A stretch of 64,000 nucleotides of DNA from Crotophaga sulcirostris (taxonomy: Eukaryota; Chordata; Aves; Cuculiformes; Crotophagidae). Positions within the stretch are counted from its first letter, which is position 1, and each line of letters starts with the position of its first letter. The stretch covers positions 1,104,472 to 1,168,471 of the forward strand of contig VYZB01000237.1 in assembly GCA_013397455.1 (NCBI GenBank), given 5' to 3'. Below, in pieces: positions 12,101 through 27,100 of this stretch. The translations under genes were made by a program, and so were the position numbers. The notes under the pieces were generated by a model, which saw only the letters and a program-made list of their open reading frames with translations, was not told where the DNA came from and searched no databases.

Positions 12101-15100
12101 AAAATAGCAAAAAAGCTGGTAAAATTTTTGCATAGAAAAATACAAAAGGGTTTTCACATTTCATCACCTATTATGTACATTAATCTAACTTAAAGTACTG
12201 CTCAAAAAGTATAGTAAGTTCATAAATATTTAATGCTAAATTTTATAGACCACGTAATGATGTGGTTGTCTGTTCTTTCAGGAAATGGTTAGCAAACATT
12301 CAGGGCGTAAGCACAGTTGTCCTTCAATGCTGTACAAAACATTCTAAGAATACTGGCTTATGCACCTACAGACTGCCACACTGGAATGCTGGAAAGGACT
12401 TAACTAATGGTTGCATAGTCTGCCCTTAAATCCCCGTAAAATCTAGAAAATGCATGTTCATTAGACTCACAAGATGACACTTTCACTTCCTGTCCTTCTG
12501 TCAGCTAGAATAAAGCGAGTTACTTATTTCACAGGCTTTTTGAATCATATATACTTTTTTTTCTAGCCATCTACTTCATTTCCTAAAACATTTGGAGCTC
12601 TTCATTAAAAAATTCCACAGGTCCTGGAAAGAGCATTCTGTGGCTTCACCCTGTCAGGCTCCAGTGACATAAAAAACATTGCTCTATAAAAACATGCATT
12701 ATTATTGTCAACAAAATTCTGGTTTGGCATGTGCATTGATCCTAGTTACTTTTAACAGCAAAATCTCCAAAGAAAAAAGAATTGATATGATGAAAAATGA
12801 AGGTCAGAGTGAGTTTAAACACATCATAAGAGGAGAGAGACTTATAATATGGCATTTATAAAACAGATACTGTATTTTAGCACCATGAAGTATTTCTTAT
12901 TGAATAATTCAAGAGAGTATGGTTCAGAGCCCAATTTAAGTGCTAATTAGCCACAGCAACATACATACTTCAACAAAAATATAAAATAAGATCTAATTAA
13001 TGACCACTTCCAGTGGCAAAAGATGAACTTCTGTACTTTATCTCTGAAAAAAAGGCACTAGAAGAGAAACAAAACGAGGGGGGAGCTTTAGAAGAAAAAA
13101 AAGCATTTCAAAGCGTAGTTCCTGTGGGCATTTCAGTGCCTAGGGCACACTGCTCTGCTTAGCCCTTGGAACTCGTCACTGCAGGAGTGAGACAATTATT
13201 TCTCTTTAGAAGAAATCTCTTCTATGATAGTAAACACAGAAGTTGTACATTTTCTAAACTGAGGTATGCATGTATTTGGACTGAGAAAGCAGCAAAGCAG
13301 ACCCCTTTTTTTTTCCCCAACTAAAAAAGGGACAAACTGAGCCTGTGCAATTCTTTGAAATCATGTTGAAAAAATCCTCCAGTAGCTGATTACGCACTAC
13401 TCTGCTATAACACGGGGTTTGCAGTTTAGTACATCACATAATCTCACAACTGGAAAGTGAGGGGATACAAGAGATATTTATAAAACTTAGAGAATTTGGT
13501 AATACAGAGCAGGTCACTAAATTATAAATAAATGGAGAATGGTTTGTTAATGGGAGTTAGAGTGTGCTCAGTAAAACTGTTTCCACTGTTATCAGCCATA
13601 GTATCTACAATATTCATTTGATCCAAATTACAAATCCAACAGTACTGTAACAAATAAACCCCAGTTAATAAGCCATAAGATTTCAATTGAATGTTTCCAT
13701 TAAACATACACATATAATCTACCTTTGCAATTAAACAGCATCTGACTCATGCCTTTTATTGTTCTAAATACTGCAGTGATAGCAGCAGAGTATTTTCAGA
13801 ATAAAGCTAAAACTATTTTATTAACTTGTGTTCTGTGCATGTTTTAAGTGATTACAGTACTGATCAAGGATGCAGAAGGACAGATGTTTAATTGGCAGTA
13901 AGAACACAAGACTGAATTCTCAGTTGTCAAGTTGCAGGCAGAAGTTCAAGAGAAATACATGCCCATAGCTAAAGCTAAGTCTCATTACTGAGTTTTAAAT
14001 ACCTATTTAAAACCTCCTTGACTAGTGTAGTATTGAAGCTCATTCATTCTTGCCTCAAAACCTTAATTTACTTCTGATTTAGGTACACAGGAATGCAAAG
14101 ACCGATATATGTTCACAGTCTCTATTAACAATCTGCAAGTTACGAGGATGATTTCCATTTGAGAGAGTCTAGGCGTTGTGTGTGGACTCAGCTGAAACTA
14201 GAATGTGAGCTCCTCCCTGCAATGTTTCTCAGCAACAACACAATATCATAATCATGCCAAACTAGCCTGCTTGCAATTATGCTTTTCCTTTAAAGAGATA
14301 TTTCCCTTAATTTCCAGCAACCCATTAAATTTCTTAAAAATTTAATTTCAGGGATGGAACAATAAATATTACTGGGATCTTCCTCCTATATTTGCTTCTA
14401 CAGATTCATATTGACAAGTTCTTTCTACCTTCTTTAGCATCTGTTTAAGTATTTGCATATTTTGTCATGCTATATAATATAACATAATCAAAATAAAGTC
14501 TCTATACCCCTATTATTATCCATTTCCAGTAACTTCATTTCCAGTATTTGAGACACAAACCTGGTGAAACCAGAAGCTATACAGTGTCAGTGAAATTCCA
14601 TCTGTCCTTTAGAAAGCCACTAGCTCCTAAGAGCAGAATGTTCTGCTGGTTATCTCTTTCTCTGCACAGAGCTCAGCAGTCTTGCATTCAGTCATCTTCG
14701 CTTTTATAAAGCAGGCTTCCACCTCTAAAAAAAAGGCTGCTATGGCTGTTTATCCTTTTGACATTGACAGAATAACTATACAATATATAATGCAATGAGG
14801 CCACTGAGAAAGAATTTTCTTCTAACTATCTGCAAAAAAACTAACATAAGAGTTTCTGGAAAAATTTAACAAGTTTTAGAATACACTATTTACTTGGAAA
14901 GCAGTTGAAGTTTTTCATTAGACCTTTCTTCTGATGCTCATTGAGGGTTTTTTTCTTTTTGACTTACCAGGCATGATAATATTGGAAAAACCCAGTTTCC
15001 TTGTTATGGATACTCCATGGGTAAACATGGATGTATACTCTCTCCTAATTTGTTCTATGTCTCCATGAAGCAACTGAAGAGAAACTGCCAGACCTGAAAA

Positions 15101-18100
15101 TAAAGAGAAAAACAAGGAAAAATAAACCATTCAAATAATCACTACTTCTTATAAATTATATAGACTTGAAAGTATGTACACATTCCTGTCAGAAAATTCA
15201 GAGAGAGTTCAACAACACCAATCCAAGCCACCTCATTTTTTTTAATTTATTTTGGAAGAGTGCCAACATCCAGAAATCAAGACTTGGAAACAACTACCCA
15301 TGAAAAAGCATTAGTAAATTATTACTGATGTGTAACTGAACTGCAATGACAAATCAGATCAAAATTATCTCAACAGGATGGACTGAGGCCTTAAGTGGAA
15401 AAAGAATAAGAAAAAAGTCAATTTAGAGAAATGTCAATCAGTTATATTTTCTACCATTTCAATTTTTCACTTCCTTCAACACAATTCTGCTTTCCTTGGT
15501 ATAAAAGAAGAGATGCAAACACAATGGTTAGTTATCTATAGGAGAAATGTAGAAATCTCATTACAAGGCATCCCTTAACCTGATACAAAGTTATTCAAGT
15601 TATTAATCCAAAATGTGAAGAAACAAACTCTAATAAACCAATATAGCATAATCAATATTTTTTACTTAGGCACAGTAATTTGATAATGGCTGAAATTGCA
15701 ACTTTTTCAATAATCATCAGATTTAATCAATCATGTTCTTTCCTATATTCTCCACAAGACATGCAGAATGCAAGGGTGTCCATATAATCATTTTCCAGTA
15801 TTTGTTCCTATAGAACTAAGGAAGGATAACTTCATCTACTATATCTACTACAAATAAATTACTAACAGTATAATTCATTCCCAGGGGATGCACTAGACGA
15901 TCTTTAAAGGTCCCTTCCAACCCAAACCCTTCTATGCTTATGATTACAAGCTTAGATTAACAAAAAAAACCCAGGCATGCCTTTTGGTTATTTCAAATAT
16001 AATCACTGAGGCAAGTGTCAGGATGATACAGTTTATAAAGATTTATCTTCCCTGACCTTCAACATTGCCACAGCAGACCACGTGTCAACATACAGATCAA
16101 GGAAAAGATAAGAGCAAACTCTTCATAGACACTGAGCAATTGGAGATAAACAAACAACTCAGAAGAGTCATAATTAACTTTAGATTAAGCTTCAGTAAAT
16201 AACATGTACACAAAGACGGAACAACAAGGTCATCAGTTGTTTAGGCTTTGGAAGAAACTTCCCCGACAACCATGTGACCATTTAACTGAATAAATTTACT
16301 TGAAGTTTGATAGTTCTTAAATCAGAGCTTGAAAAATCTATCCTAAGTACTGCCAGTCCAGACTACTGCACTAAAGAGATCAAAGATCTAATTAGCATGA
16401 TAGCTTTTATCTCTTTCCCCTTACCTACCCTTACAATTTATTATTTTGGCAACTCCAATGTGATACTCTGACCAGATTTCCATTCTCTTATGAAAAACAG
16501 CTCACCTACACATCTCCAACTGAGTACATAAACAAATCTCACAAGGAAAAACATTCAGTGAAGTCTGTTCTACTTTAAGGACTATATTTAATGCCACGGA
16601 TGTTAATTATTTTGGTAACGGGAATTTGTTCTGTGGTTTTCCAGTTAACAACTAGGAAGTAGTGACAATTATTATTGGTGTAGGTAAGAAAACAAACCAC
16701 AGTGATCATACAGGAGGTTGGTAAGAAGTCATATAGGCAAAATTCATACTCTGTTAGAATAGGTGAAAAGTTTTGCATTGCTGGATGGGAAGAGCAAGGC
16801 TGGGTATAGCTCACTTACAAATAAGGATATCTATCCCAGCTCCAATCTTATTTCTTTTATATTTTAAGAAACTGTTATACATACATATGCATATTCATAC
16901 CCCCATACGCCCCTATTGCACTGTTTCCTTGGAAATCTACAAGAACTTTTGCCATTGCTCCATATCACATCAACCACAACAGCATTAATCAGATATTGTA
17001 CATTGCCTGATGCTGAAGAAAGTTATTGCGTTTTCTAAACAAAAGATTGAACACCTCAAATCCAATCATTGCTGCAGTTTTCTTTGTGTACAAATTTCAA
17101 ATTTCCTTGAAGAATTTTATTTAGCTTGAAAATGAGGCAAGTGTCAAAAAACCCAATCAATGGCAAAAAAAATTAACTTGAGAAATAAGCTGCCTGTCAA
17201 GGATTTGAAGTACTTGCTCATGCAAGGCAAGGAAGGTATTAGAGCTCTGTATTTCACAGCATTCAGTGTTAGAAAATGAAGTGTTATCTTTTTATATCAA
17301 AAGAAAATCTCTCAGTGAACACACTTAAAAAATGGTTTAGTAATTTTACTTAGAGTTTAAATACATCCTCGGAATATAAAAGGTATGCATCCCCCAATTG
17401 TTCAGAATAATGAACATTGGATTAAAGATAGCAAAGTTATTTAGAAATGTTATATGGTGTCAACAGTCTAGTACAATAGGAAAGAGTGAAACTAAACCAG
17501 AATCGAAACAGAAGAAAGATGCACAGGGAAGGAAGTCTGAAGAATCTCTGAAAACCAAGGTTTCAAGTTAACAATGCTGCCACTGAGTTATTAGCATCCC
17601 AAGTCCTTTTTCATGAGCAACAGGATGTTGCCTGTTTCTTCCTCCTTTCTTTAGGTTCTCATGTTTGTTAATGGGCTTTACACCTTGCTACTTCTTCATT
17701 GGTTGGCGAGTCCACATTACATCTTCATTCACCATACATGTGTTTTATACATGCCATATACTTGTTCTTTGTTCTCTTTGTTTCCCCTAAAACCAGCTTT
17801 ATTCTGCTCTCAAAGTCACACTATTTGATGACCAGTAATTGGCCAGTGGTGAGGTGTTCATAGGTCTGGGGCCTCTAGTGACATCCTAGGCCTCAGTTAT
17901 GATCTTTACTCGTCTTTGTTCCATTTTAGTCTTGGGTTATAGATAGCTAACTCTACAAAAAGTAACTACACTTTATAAGTATCTATGAAACACAACACAT
18001 ATATAATGAAGTGGGTTACACCACACAACTGTACAAAGCTAAGTAGCAGCTAAAATAAAGCAGATATAATTTATTATTTTGTCATTAGATAAATGCTTTT

Positions 18101-21100
18101 ACAAGTCAGAACAAATCTCCAGGCAGGTTAAGAGAAGTCTAGCCTGCCAAAGCCAAGTATGTAATGAAGACTGCCGTTAGCTAAACACAAAGCCTGGGTC
18201 CCTCTACAAGCCACAGCAATCCCATATTTAGAAGTCTACAAAAATACAATACACTTGTCAAAGAAACTAGACCCCCATCATGACTGAGGAACCAAGCATT
18301 TGAAATAAAACTCATGGGGAAGAAGTACTTTAAAAAGATGGAATAATTCACATTATACAAGAGACTTAGGTTTGTATGCTTATTGTAAGTCAAGGTACCT
18401 GACTATCAGAGTTAACTGATATCGTTTAAAACATACTGACACATCACAGAGCCATTCAGATTTTTCAGAAGTGAAGTTGGAGTTCAATGGAAGTGAAGAG
18501 GGACTCTGTCAGACACATTGCAAAACAAAGTGGAATGAAGAGGATCTGACTAGTTGAATGAAAACAACTTCTTCACCAAAATGTAACCACAATTTTGCAT
18601 ATGATAATGGCCAGAAAGCCACCGAGCTCAATTTATGAGTGATTAAAGATATCTCTATGGAGAATAAAGGAAGGGGTGAAGAGGAAATGTTACTGCTCAT
18701 AGAAAGGAAGGTTTAACCATCAAACAGTAATGAGACGGGCCAAGATGGAGCAGGGTTCCACAGAATGTCATCACAGGCCAATCTGGGAGAGATGGAGAAG
18801 ACACTCAAGGAAAAGAAATGCAAACAAAAGAATGCAGAGATATTTTTGTATATGGAAGCAGAATATTAATTCATTAATATTTCTCCTATGGAAATATGAA
18901 TGCTTTTTCTGTCACATAGCAAAGGTAATATCCTTTAGTTTTCATTTATTCTGCTCTGATGATGTACCTCAACATCAGTTCTTTCTCATCTCATTTCATG
19001 CACTAGACAATAAAATTATAAGCTTAAGAAAAAATTAGAGCATTCCTGCTGTAACAGCTGTGCACAGACAAAGCAAAACAGAAAACTGCAACATGCCACC
19101 ACACACGGCATCTGACCGTGGTTGACAGAATCATTACACTGTCTATAGGACCTAGGATCTATTCAAAACTTCATAACTATTAATTTTCTATTTCTACATC
19201 ATTAGGAGCTAAACAAAACAATGAATATTATTATCCAGTCTCTGAAGGACTGGCACTTTTTTTTTAATTAGGTATATTCTGTAGCTTTGTCCCCTCAGAA
19301 AAAAATTCAATTACCTCCCTAGTAGTAATTAAAACCTCTTGTGCTAGTTATTATTCTTTATTTACTCCAGTTTTGAAAAAGGGTACTGCAAAACAGATCA
19401 GCGTTTATTTCTTTTGCAAGTACATGAAATTTCTTACAATTAAACTGTACCATAGTTCACTGCAGATTATTTCTATCATTCAGATGAAAGAGAACACAGA
19501 AAATTGACAAGTTGCTGACTAAGTATTCCAGAATTTTTTTAGATGCGTCATTTTACCTTAAATCAGCTTTAATACTATGTTGTTGGTTTTTGCATTTAGT
19601 TATCACAAAAGGCAACTGTTCATTACACTTAGAGAATGCTTATTTGCATTTCAGCTTCTAGGGGGAGGGGAACACATTTACATTCAGATTCTATCTCCCT
19701 GCAGCATAGAATCCTAGATCATATTGAGAAGAAAATGCCTAGCAGCTGCTCAGGAAGCTGACAGAAAAAAAAACTCAGACAGAATTATATTCAGGACTGT
19801 TTGTATTTGAAGAAAAGTAATAAAATCAGGCATCTGTCCAAATAAAGCTGTGTAAGGGTGTCAAAAGCATTCTGAAAGCATGCAGGTGTTCCCATTTCTG
19901 GTAGTAAAGTGTCTGAATTACCACTGCAGAGATAATACCATTAGATTTCCAGATTGTTATTGGCAAACAAATAATTTATTGATTAAATGTGACCAGGGAA
20001 AAATAATTCTATAAATCTTGTGCAGTTTGGCCACATCAAAATCTACATAGTAAATCCCCAAGATTACAGTCTGGGAACAGAGAGGAAAAAAAGGAGAGGT
20101 AGATTCAATCCTCACTGGCCTTGTTAAAGGCTTGATTGTGGTTACTTTGAATTATCAAAGGAAACTCCAAACTCTTTCTTTTTTCCTCAGCTTTAAATTC
20201 TGGTTTTTTAGCTCAGTAAAAAAGAGTGCAAGAAAAACAGCCCTTGCAAAATTTTGACAGCTTTCTTGGAGCTCATGAATTAAATGAGCTCTTGTACCTA
20301 AGGCTTTTGTCAGAAATGCCCTCAAGTGTGAAAAGTTGGGGATTTTTTTTTTCTTCACACAGAATATAAACACTTAAATGCAAATGTCATGTATTATCAC
20401 AAGAAAACTGGCTTGGAAACTCTTCCCAGGAGAGATAGTATAGCCTCAAGTATTTTTGCCAGAATTACCATAGGATGACGGTTAAAGGACCAGAAAGCTA
20501 AACAACTATTATAAAGATCTAGTCTAACCTCCTTATACAGACAATACAGATCCCTACAGCAATTTCTCCAATTTTTGCCTTAGTAAGCCCATTGATGCTG
20601 TTTTCTATCAACATTATGCACAGCATGTCAATACCCATTTCCACACTACATTGTTATAGTACAAAGGTGAATCATCCTGCTCAAAAAAATTTATAATTAC
20701 ATTTTTACATACTGTTTTGTTAACTAGAATTTTAGGCAGTGCATAGAATACACAGTTTTACAATTAAGTGTTTTATATCACCTCTAGTATGAATAACAGA
20801 CAAAAGCTTCCAGGGAAACACCTGCTATATTCTACCTCATGAAGTGAAGCTCTGCCATGCAAACATCTTTCACGCCATTGTATTGGAAATTTAGCTACTT
20901 GCAATCCAATTATGTGTCTTACTTCAAATAAACAGGGAACATTTAGCTGGGGCCTAGAGAAAGTGTTTAAAAACAAATCTGGACCACCATAAAAGCCCAG
21001 GTAATGTTCGTAATGGATTTGCAAATATAACCCCTGAAGGAGATAAAATCATGCACATATTTTCTATAATTTATCATTTGAAGTAGTTTTAAGACTTTTT

Positions 21101-24100
21101 ATTCTTTCAGTAGACAAAGTAAAGGAAGTCAACAACACTAGTTAATAGTAACAAGCAGAATGACGTAGCAAACGATGTAATCTAATTCAATATGGAAATA
21201 TAAGCCAGCAATTCTCATTATGTACCCTTAGCTAGGAATTTCCAGGTTTAAATTGGGTTCCATTTCAATCACATGCATAATCACAGTACTGAGGTGAACA
21301 GCAAGTCATTAGGTTCCACTGGATATAAGATGTCCCTGACAGTATCTCAATGGCACATTTTTTGCTCTTCTCCAAACACAAGTCTTCCAGCAATACTCAA
21401 ATGCACCTTATGAAGTCAATGCTATAGGAAGGACACTTATAGATAACTGCATCAAAAATCTACCTTGAACTTGACTTTTGAAGTCCTTACAGAAAAGGCA
21501 GAACTTTCACAGACAACACCACATGCTTGAACTGCTGTAAAAACATACAAAATTATATCTGACTGGCCTGCCACCTTTAAGGATTAATATCTGTTCCCAA
21601 AGCTATCATAATTAATATTACATGCTAGATTACATGTTACATGCTTGGGTTAGATGTTAGATTTTAAAGATTTGGTTACCCCTGAACTTGACATTAGGTT
21701 GTTCAACAATATCATCCACCCTGTAAAAAGTACCTGAAAAAGCAAAATTTCTACAAATCCTTGTATAAAAATCTGCTCTAAAACTGGCTATTTTATATGT
21801 CAGAGTTGTCATTCAGGGCCAAATGATCTTGACCAACAATTCACGTGCAAAATTTTGTATATACTTAATCTTTCAACTTTAACATTTGTTGAGAACAAAA
21901 AGGAATGCCTTAATTCATTATGTACTTAATGAAACACATGAGCACTATTCTTACTTTAAATGTATTTCAAATAGCAGCCTTCAATGACAACTAATTCTTA
22001 AACATATCAAAAGGGAACACACATAATCTTCCTGTCACACAACATAACTAAGATTAAAACCAGGAGATTAATAAATGGTCATAGAACTAGAGTAATTAGA
22101 CAAATGTATTTGCTGTTTAAATTTAGTGATGTATAGATACAAAACACATTTCAGTGCGTCTATGAACCCTGCTGAGAATAGACAAGCATCAGAGATTATC
22201 TCTTCTTAGCTGAGCAGTGATGCAGGGGGTGGTTTGATGTGTTCAATCATGTGCCCAGAAGTTACCTAAAAGTTAGGTACTGGGTTCTGTTCTATCCTCT
22301 CCGTCAAGTATGTTATCACTCCTGCACTTTTCTTCCTCATTTTACATCAGCCATTGCTCCAGTCCTCTCTCCACTGTGAGCCTACACCTGCTTTTTGTGG
22401 CCAGCAGCTATAGCTATCCCAGCAGGGAATGCACATTTTGTTTCCCATCCAGCACTTCTCATGCTAATTCACAGGAAGAAGATCTCCTTGCAACAACTAT
22501 GCGAGGGGTAACACCGTAAACTGCTGGGGTAGCAGCACACAAACACAGTTACACTACTTGTATCTAGAAAATACAGTTAAGTTACCATAGCTCTGTTCCT
22601 AGAAATATTGCACTCTGTAACCTTACACTGAGCTACCAGTTTCCTACTGTATTTGATGTCTTCTAGCTTTTCATCAAACTACGGAAAAATGCTGCTCTTC
22701 AGTTTTATGACTTAATGGGGGCCTCTGCAGTTCCTCCACTGCAAGGTAAAGAACGACTCTAACAGGTTTCCCCCTCTGAACCGAGGAACTGTAAGTCAAA
22801 GTTTACTTTTTGTGAATTAGGAGGTGAAACAGCCAAAGTATAAGGTTTTCCATCTGTTTTTCAGTTTCTCAGTGTTTGACAGTAACCATGGAAAAAAGAG
22901 TGCCAAGAGGCTGTTGAATGCAGGTACAGAGGTGAAGGAAGACATATACTTCCCCAAAGCACATATCACTATTTCTATCCAGCTGCCTCCATAGCTACTG
23001 TTGTCTCAGAACTTACATCTTGTCAGATGAGTTCATGCATTGGGCTGTTCTACCTTGTGCCTTCTCTGAGTCTTATACAATCACTGAGCTAGACTGAAAT
23101 TCAGTACACTGACATGTGTGCCAGGGAAAAAGAAAAGAACACATATGAGGTAACAATAGTTGACTAAAACCAAGGATGTTTGCTCTATGAAACTTACTTT
23201 AGTCTGGTTGAATGAAAATTACAGTTGTGTAAATAAATCTTACTTTGAATGAGCAACCTTGCTGAACTTCAAAAAAGTTAGATGCCAGTTTGAAATTGGT
23301 TCCTCTTTCAGCTGGTGTTGGCCCACGTAACCTGCTGAAAACCCATCCATCCTAACTGCGTAATGCAATGAATAACTACTGTATAATTTAATTAATAACT
23401 TCCCCTCTAAGATGAGTTTTTCCTTCCCCATGATGTGATTCTTGGAAAACACCTGTCAACAATGTGGGCTTTGAGTCCTCCATGCTTCAATCAAGGCATT
23501 ATGCAGTTCCCCATTTACTGACCAGTCACCTTTTGTTAAGCAGCATCACTTTGGACAACCATCTGCCTACAAATTTTTTGCACAGGTACATGGAAACAAG
23601 TTTGAATTTATTGAATCATAGAATCATCTGGCTGGAAAAGACCTCCGAGATCATCGAGTCCAACCATACCTGTCCACTTACTAAACCATAGCCCTGAGGA
23701 ACTCATCTACCCGTCTTTTAAACACCTCCAGGGATGGTGTCTCAACCACCTCCCTGGGCATCCTCTGCCACTGCCTGATTGCCTCCCTTTTCAGTGAAGA
23801 AATTTTTCCTAATGTCTAGTCTGAACTAGAAGATAATGGCACAAGGAAGACCTTCCCACTACATTTGCTATTTTCATGGAATCTGCACTAGAGGCGAAAG
23901 CTACAAAGCAACTAGATACGTTTAGAATTTCTTACACCACTAATTTAATCTCTATAGGATTTGAAAGGAGCTTCACCTCGTTTGCGGTAACAATTGAAAA
24001 GCACGTGTATCCTTGTTTCAGCTCTCAAGAATTACTGAATTGGACATATGCAGCTTTTCAAGACTTGTTATAAGGGAATCTAAATCAGCATTTACACAGG

Positions 24101-27100
24101 AGCTCACATATAAGCATGTTAGGAACCTAAAGTAAAAAGCAGAGCAAAAAGGAATGTATTGCATCCCCTTAAAACTAAACTATTCAGTCTTTATTCTCAA
24201 AGGAGGGCAAAGAAAAATGAAGTTGTGAATTTTTCATCAATTTTTATAAGATAACTCACCAGGGAGAATATTCACAGGTAACGTGAAACCAAGGTTTAAA
24301 TCTCTCCTCTATAGGATTTGCTAAGAGGACATGAATACAGATCACACTTAGGAAAATTATATGCTGCTTGGCAGGCTTCAGAGTCACTTTCACTTTCCCC
24401 ATGGTATAATGAATATTTTCTGATTGTATACAAAACTGAATAGTTGCTTCAGGGAAGTCTGAGAAGCCAAGTGATTATTGTGCTCTTCTGGGACATGTGA
24501 GACAGACTGAAAATCCTTTTTGCAATCAAAGTCTAAACCAAGATATTTTCTGTCTTTGAAGAAGGTTTCAAACACTGGAATAAAGTATTACTATAGTAAA
24601 CCCAGTAGTGAATATTTATATATTCCCTGACATAGCACAAGCACAAGAGTCACAGTAATAATCTCCATAATCTCCAGGGTTTTTTTTAGCCTTTTTTTTT
24701 TTAACTTGCTCTGGAAGCTAAATCTTGCCCACCAATATCCCCTGATGGTACAAGTGCCCCACGTGTGCCCAGCTACTTGTTCTCAAATTCAAGCTGTGGT
24801 GGAAATACAAGCTACCTTAGTATTAGATGCCTGCAGGAAGATCTTGTGTCTAAGGAAGTACCTTGATGATGGTGAAGGCATTTATGTAGGGATTATGTAA
24901 AAATCATCACTGTTTAACTGTGTAACTTGCTTGCAGTTTTCAGTGGGTAATTTTTGTGTACAGGAACACATCTTCAGAATTCAAAGCCCTGTTCCAAACA
25001 CTAGACGTAAATAACTGCTCCAATTACTAGACATTCCTTCATGTGCTGCATTCCTCATCATGTGCTTGACCGAAAAAAATTACACTTCAACTTTTGAAAG
25101 TCTAAAGAACTGGAGGGAAAAAAAAGGTAATGCTACAGGTAAGAATATAAAGTTGCACACGATAAATTCATACTAAAAATCAGAAGAAAAAAAGAAATTC
25201 ATGACTCTGTGTAAGTATGTGCAATTAGAGTTGCATTCTCTGATTTTTATTTTTTTATTTCGGTATAAAATCATGTTTAATGACAACTAGATTTGGACTT
25301 GTTCTCTGCTCCTTGTCCTAAAATGCACTTCAAACCATTTTAAAATCAACAGGTTCACTCATGGCACAGTAATTCTGTGGGCAAATGAAGCAGCTATTAT
25401 ATGATCAATAACAATTTACAAGGCACTTTGTGCATTAGTGCCTGCTTTATTAAAGAGAAAAGCAGCCAACATCCAACACTATTTGTTTATTGTAGTCCTC
25501 AGAAAGGTCCAGAGTGCAGTTTCCCTGTCACACTCAAAGAATAAGATCTGCAACTATGACCCACACTGGAAACCCTATAAACAGATTTTAACATTTGACA
25601 GAAGCTCAAGCTTTGAGATGAAAGCAATGACTATGGCTAAGTTTCACTATCTAAAACACACTAAAAGGGGAGAAAGGATTATTTTATACGGTTTGAGGTG
25701 AGCCAGCCACTGTTTTAGTATACATTTCACTGATCTCTGGTCCTACAGATACAGAAATAGAAGTATTTTATTTTCCCCTGTAAGACTGATGTAATTAGGT
25801 GCAATCTTTAAGCAGGAAAATTCATTTTTCTACAGATTTTTTCAAATCAAACCGAAGTAACTACCTTCTAATTCTAAGAAAAAATACTATAAGAAAAATA
25901 TTTTTTATAGCAAACTTCACTACAGGTATTATTGAAACCATGTTTGTTTAATAATTAAAAAATTATCTAAATCTAATGACTTATTCTACACATACTACAA
26001 ACCAAACGAAAGAAATAACAAACCTACTAAATGCAAAGGTTGTACAATTTGGCCTTCTATTAATTATTTGATAAACTATTTCAGCAATGGGACATAACGA
26101 TTTCTGGACACTTAAGACTTTGTGTGAAAATCTCCTGAGCTGAAAGAAACCATACAGGACAGAATCTGAAGAAGGAAAAAGCCTAGAAGACAGACAAGCA
26201 TCTTTGTTGCTGTTTGCTTACTCTGTCTCCTTTATTAAGTCTTTTTTTTCCTCTGATCTGAAAAGGGTAAGTGCAAGAAAAATAAAAAATTCAAGTTTTC
26301 CTATATTTGGATCATATCTATAACGGTTCCGAAGAGAAAGAAAAGACATGTCTCCTATAATGAAATATTTTCTGTTTTTGACAGCTATAAGGTGGCAGAC
26401 AAGGCTAATGAAGCTTCAGAACCTCAATTCTAACTATTCAATACTATTATTGAAAAGGACAGCAAAGGAAAAATATAAACCAGTGTAACAACAATATTTT
26501 CCATGAGGTGTCAGCAGAAGTATCTGAACGCATTCCTAAAGCCTTGCAAGTGCTTTTTCAGGCTGCTAAGCAGTTGCAGTGGAACAAATTTCACATATGC
26601 ATCATAAATAACACTTAATTGTTTAGTTGCTCAGTACTCAAAGAGGCATTATTGCTTACTTCCTCTTTCCCTCTAACCTTCACATAGAATCATTAAGGTT
26701 GGAAAAGACCTATAAGATCATCCACTCCTGTGCTGGTCTTCTCTCTGCCTCCTCCCCTCTGAAAACACTTCTGAAAATGTAACTGATCTTCAATTTGCTA
26801 GCTTTTTTTTCTGGCCTCTGGTAACCCGGAAAAAAATTCACATCCCACATGCTTTTGATGTTGACTATTCACATAATTAAGAGTATTCAAATTTATCCAA
26901 TGTCTCCTGGGACAACTGGGTATTTAACTGTGAACTCTTATTTCATTAGAATGTAACAGGATAAGCGATGTATCACAGAGCAAGCAGGTATTGCACTAAC
27001 AGTCAGAATGACCAAGAGTAAATTCTTCTTCATGAACATGATTAACAAGCTTAAGAAGCCCAACATTATCCTTATTAATGTGCTCTTGTATTTTCACTAC

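Larger units (their letters stand above)
169..14967 (-). other. DOCK4: DOCK4 intron 13 (about 14.8 kb)
   Basis: This intron is mostly AT-rich unique sequence. It holds CR1 pieces at 2979-3122, 4378-5690 and 7901-8262, a 20-A run at 1784-1803, a 16-bp palindrome at 2337-2352 and a 28-bp near-perfect palindrome at 10811-10838. The stretch 6290-6900 is richer in G and C than its surroundings but matches no family I recognise. From 8263 to 14967 I see no gene and no repeat I can name. The plus-strand open frame at 3744-4115 has no recognisable motif. Confidence 0.9.

Noticed and set aside
20490..20600. Weak resemblance to an old CR1 3' region ('tagtctaacctccttataca')
   Set aside because: The similarity is too short and diverged to support a call by eye.
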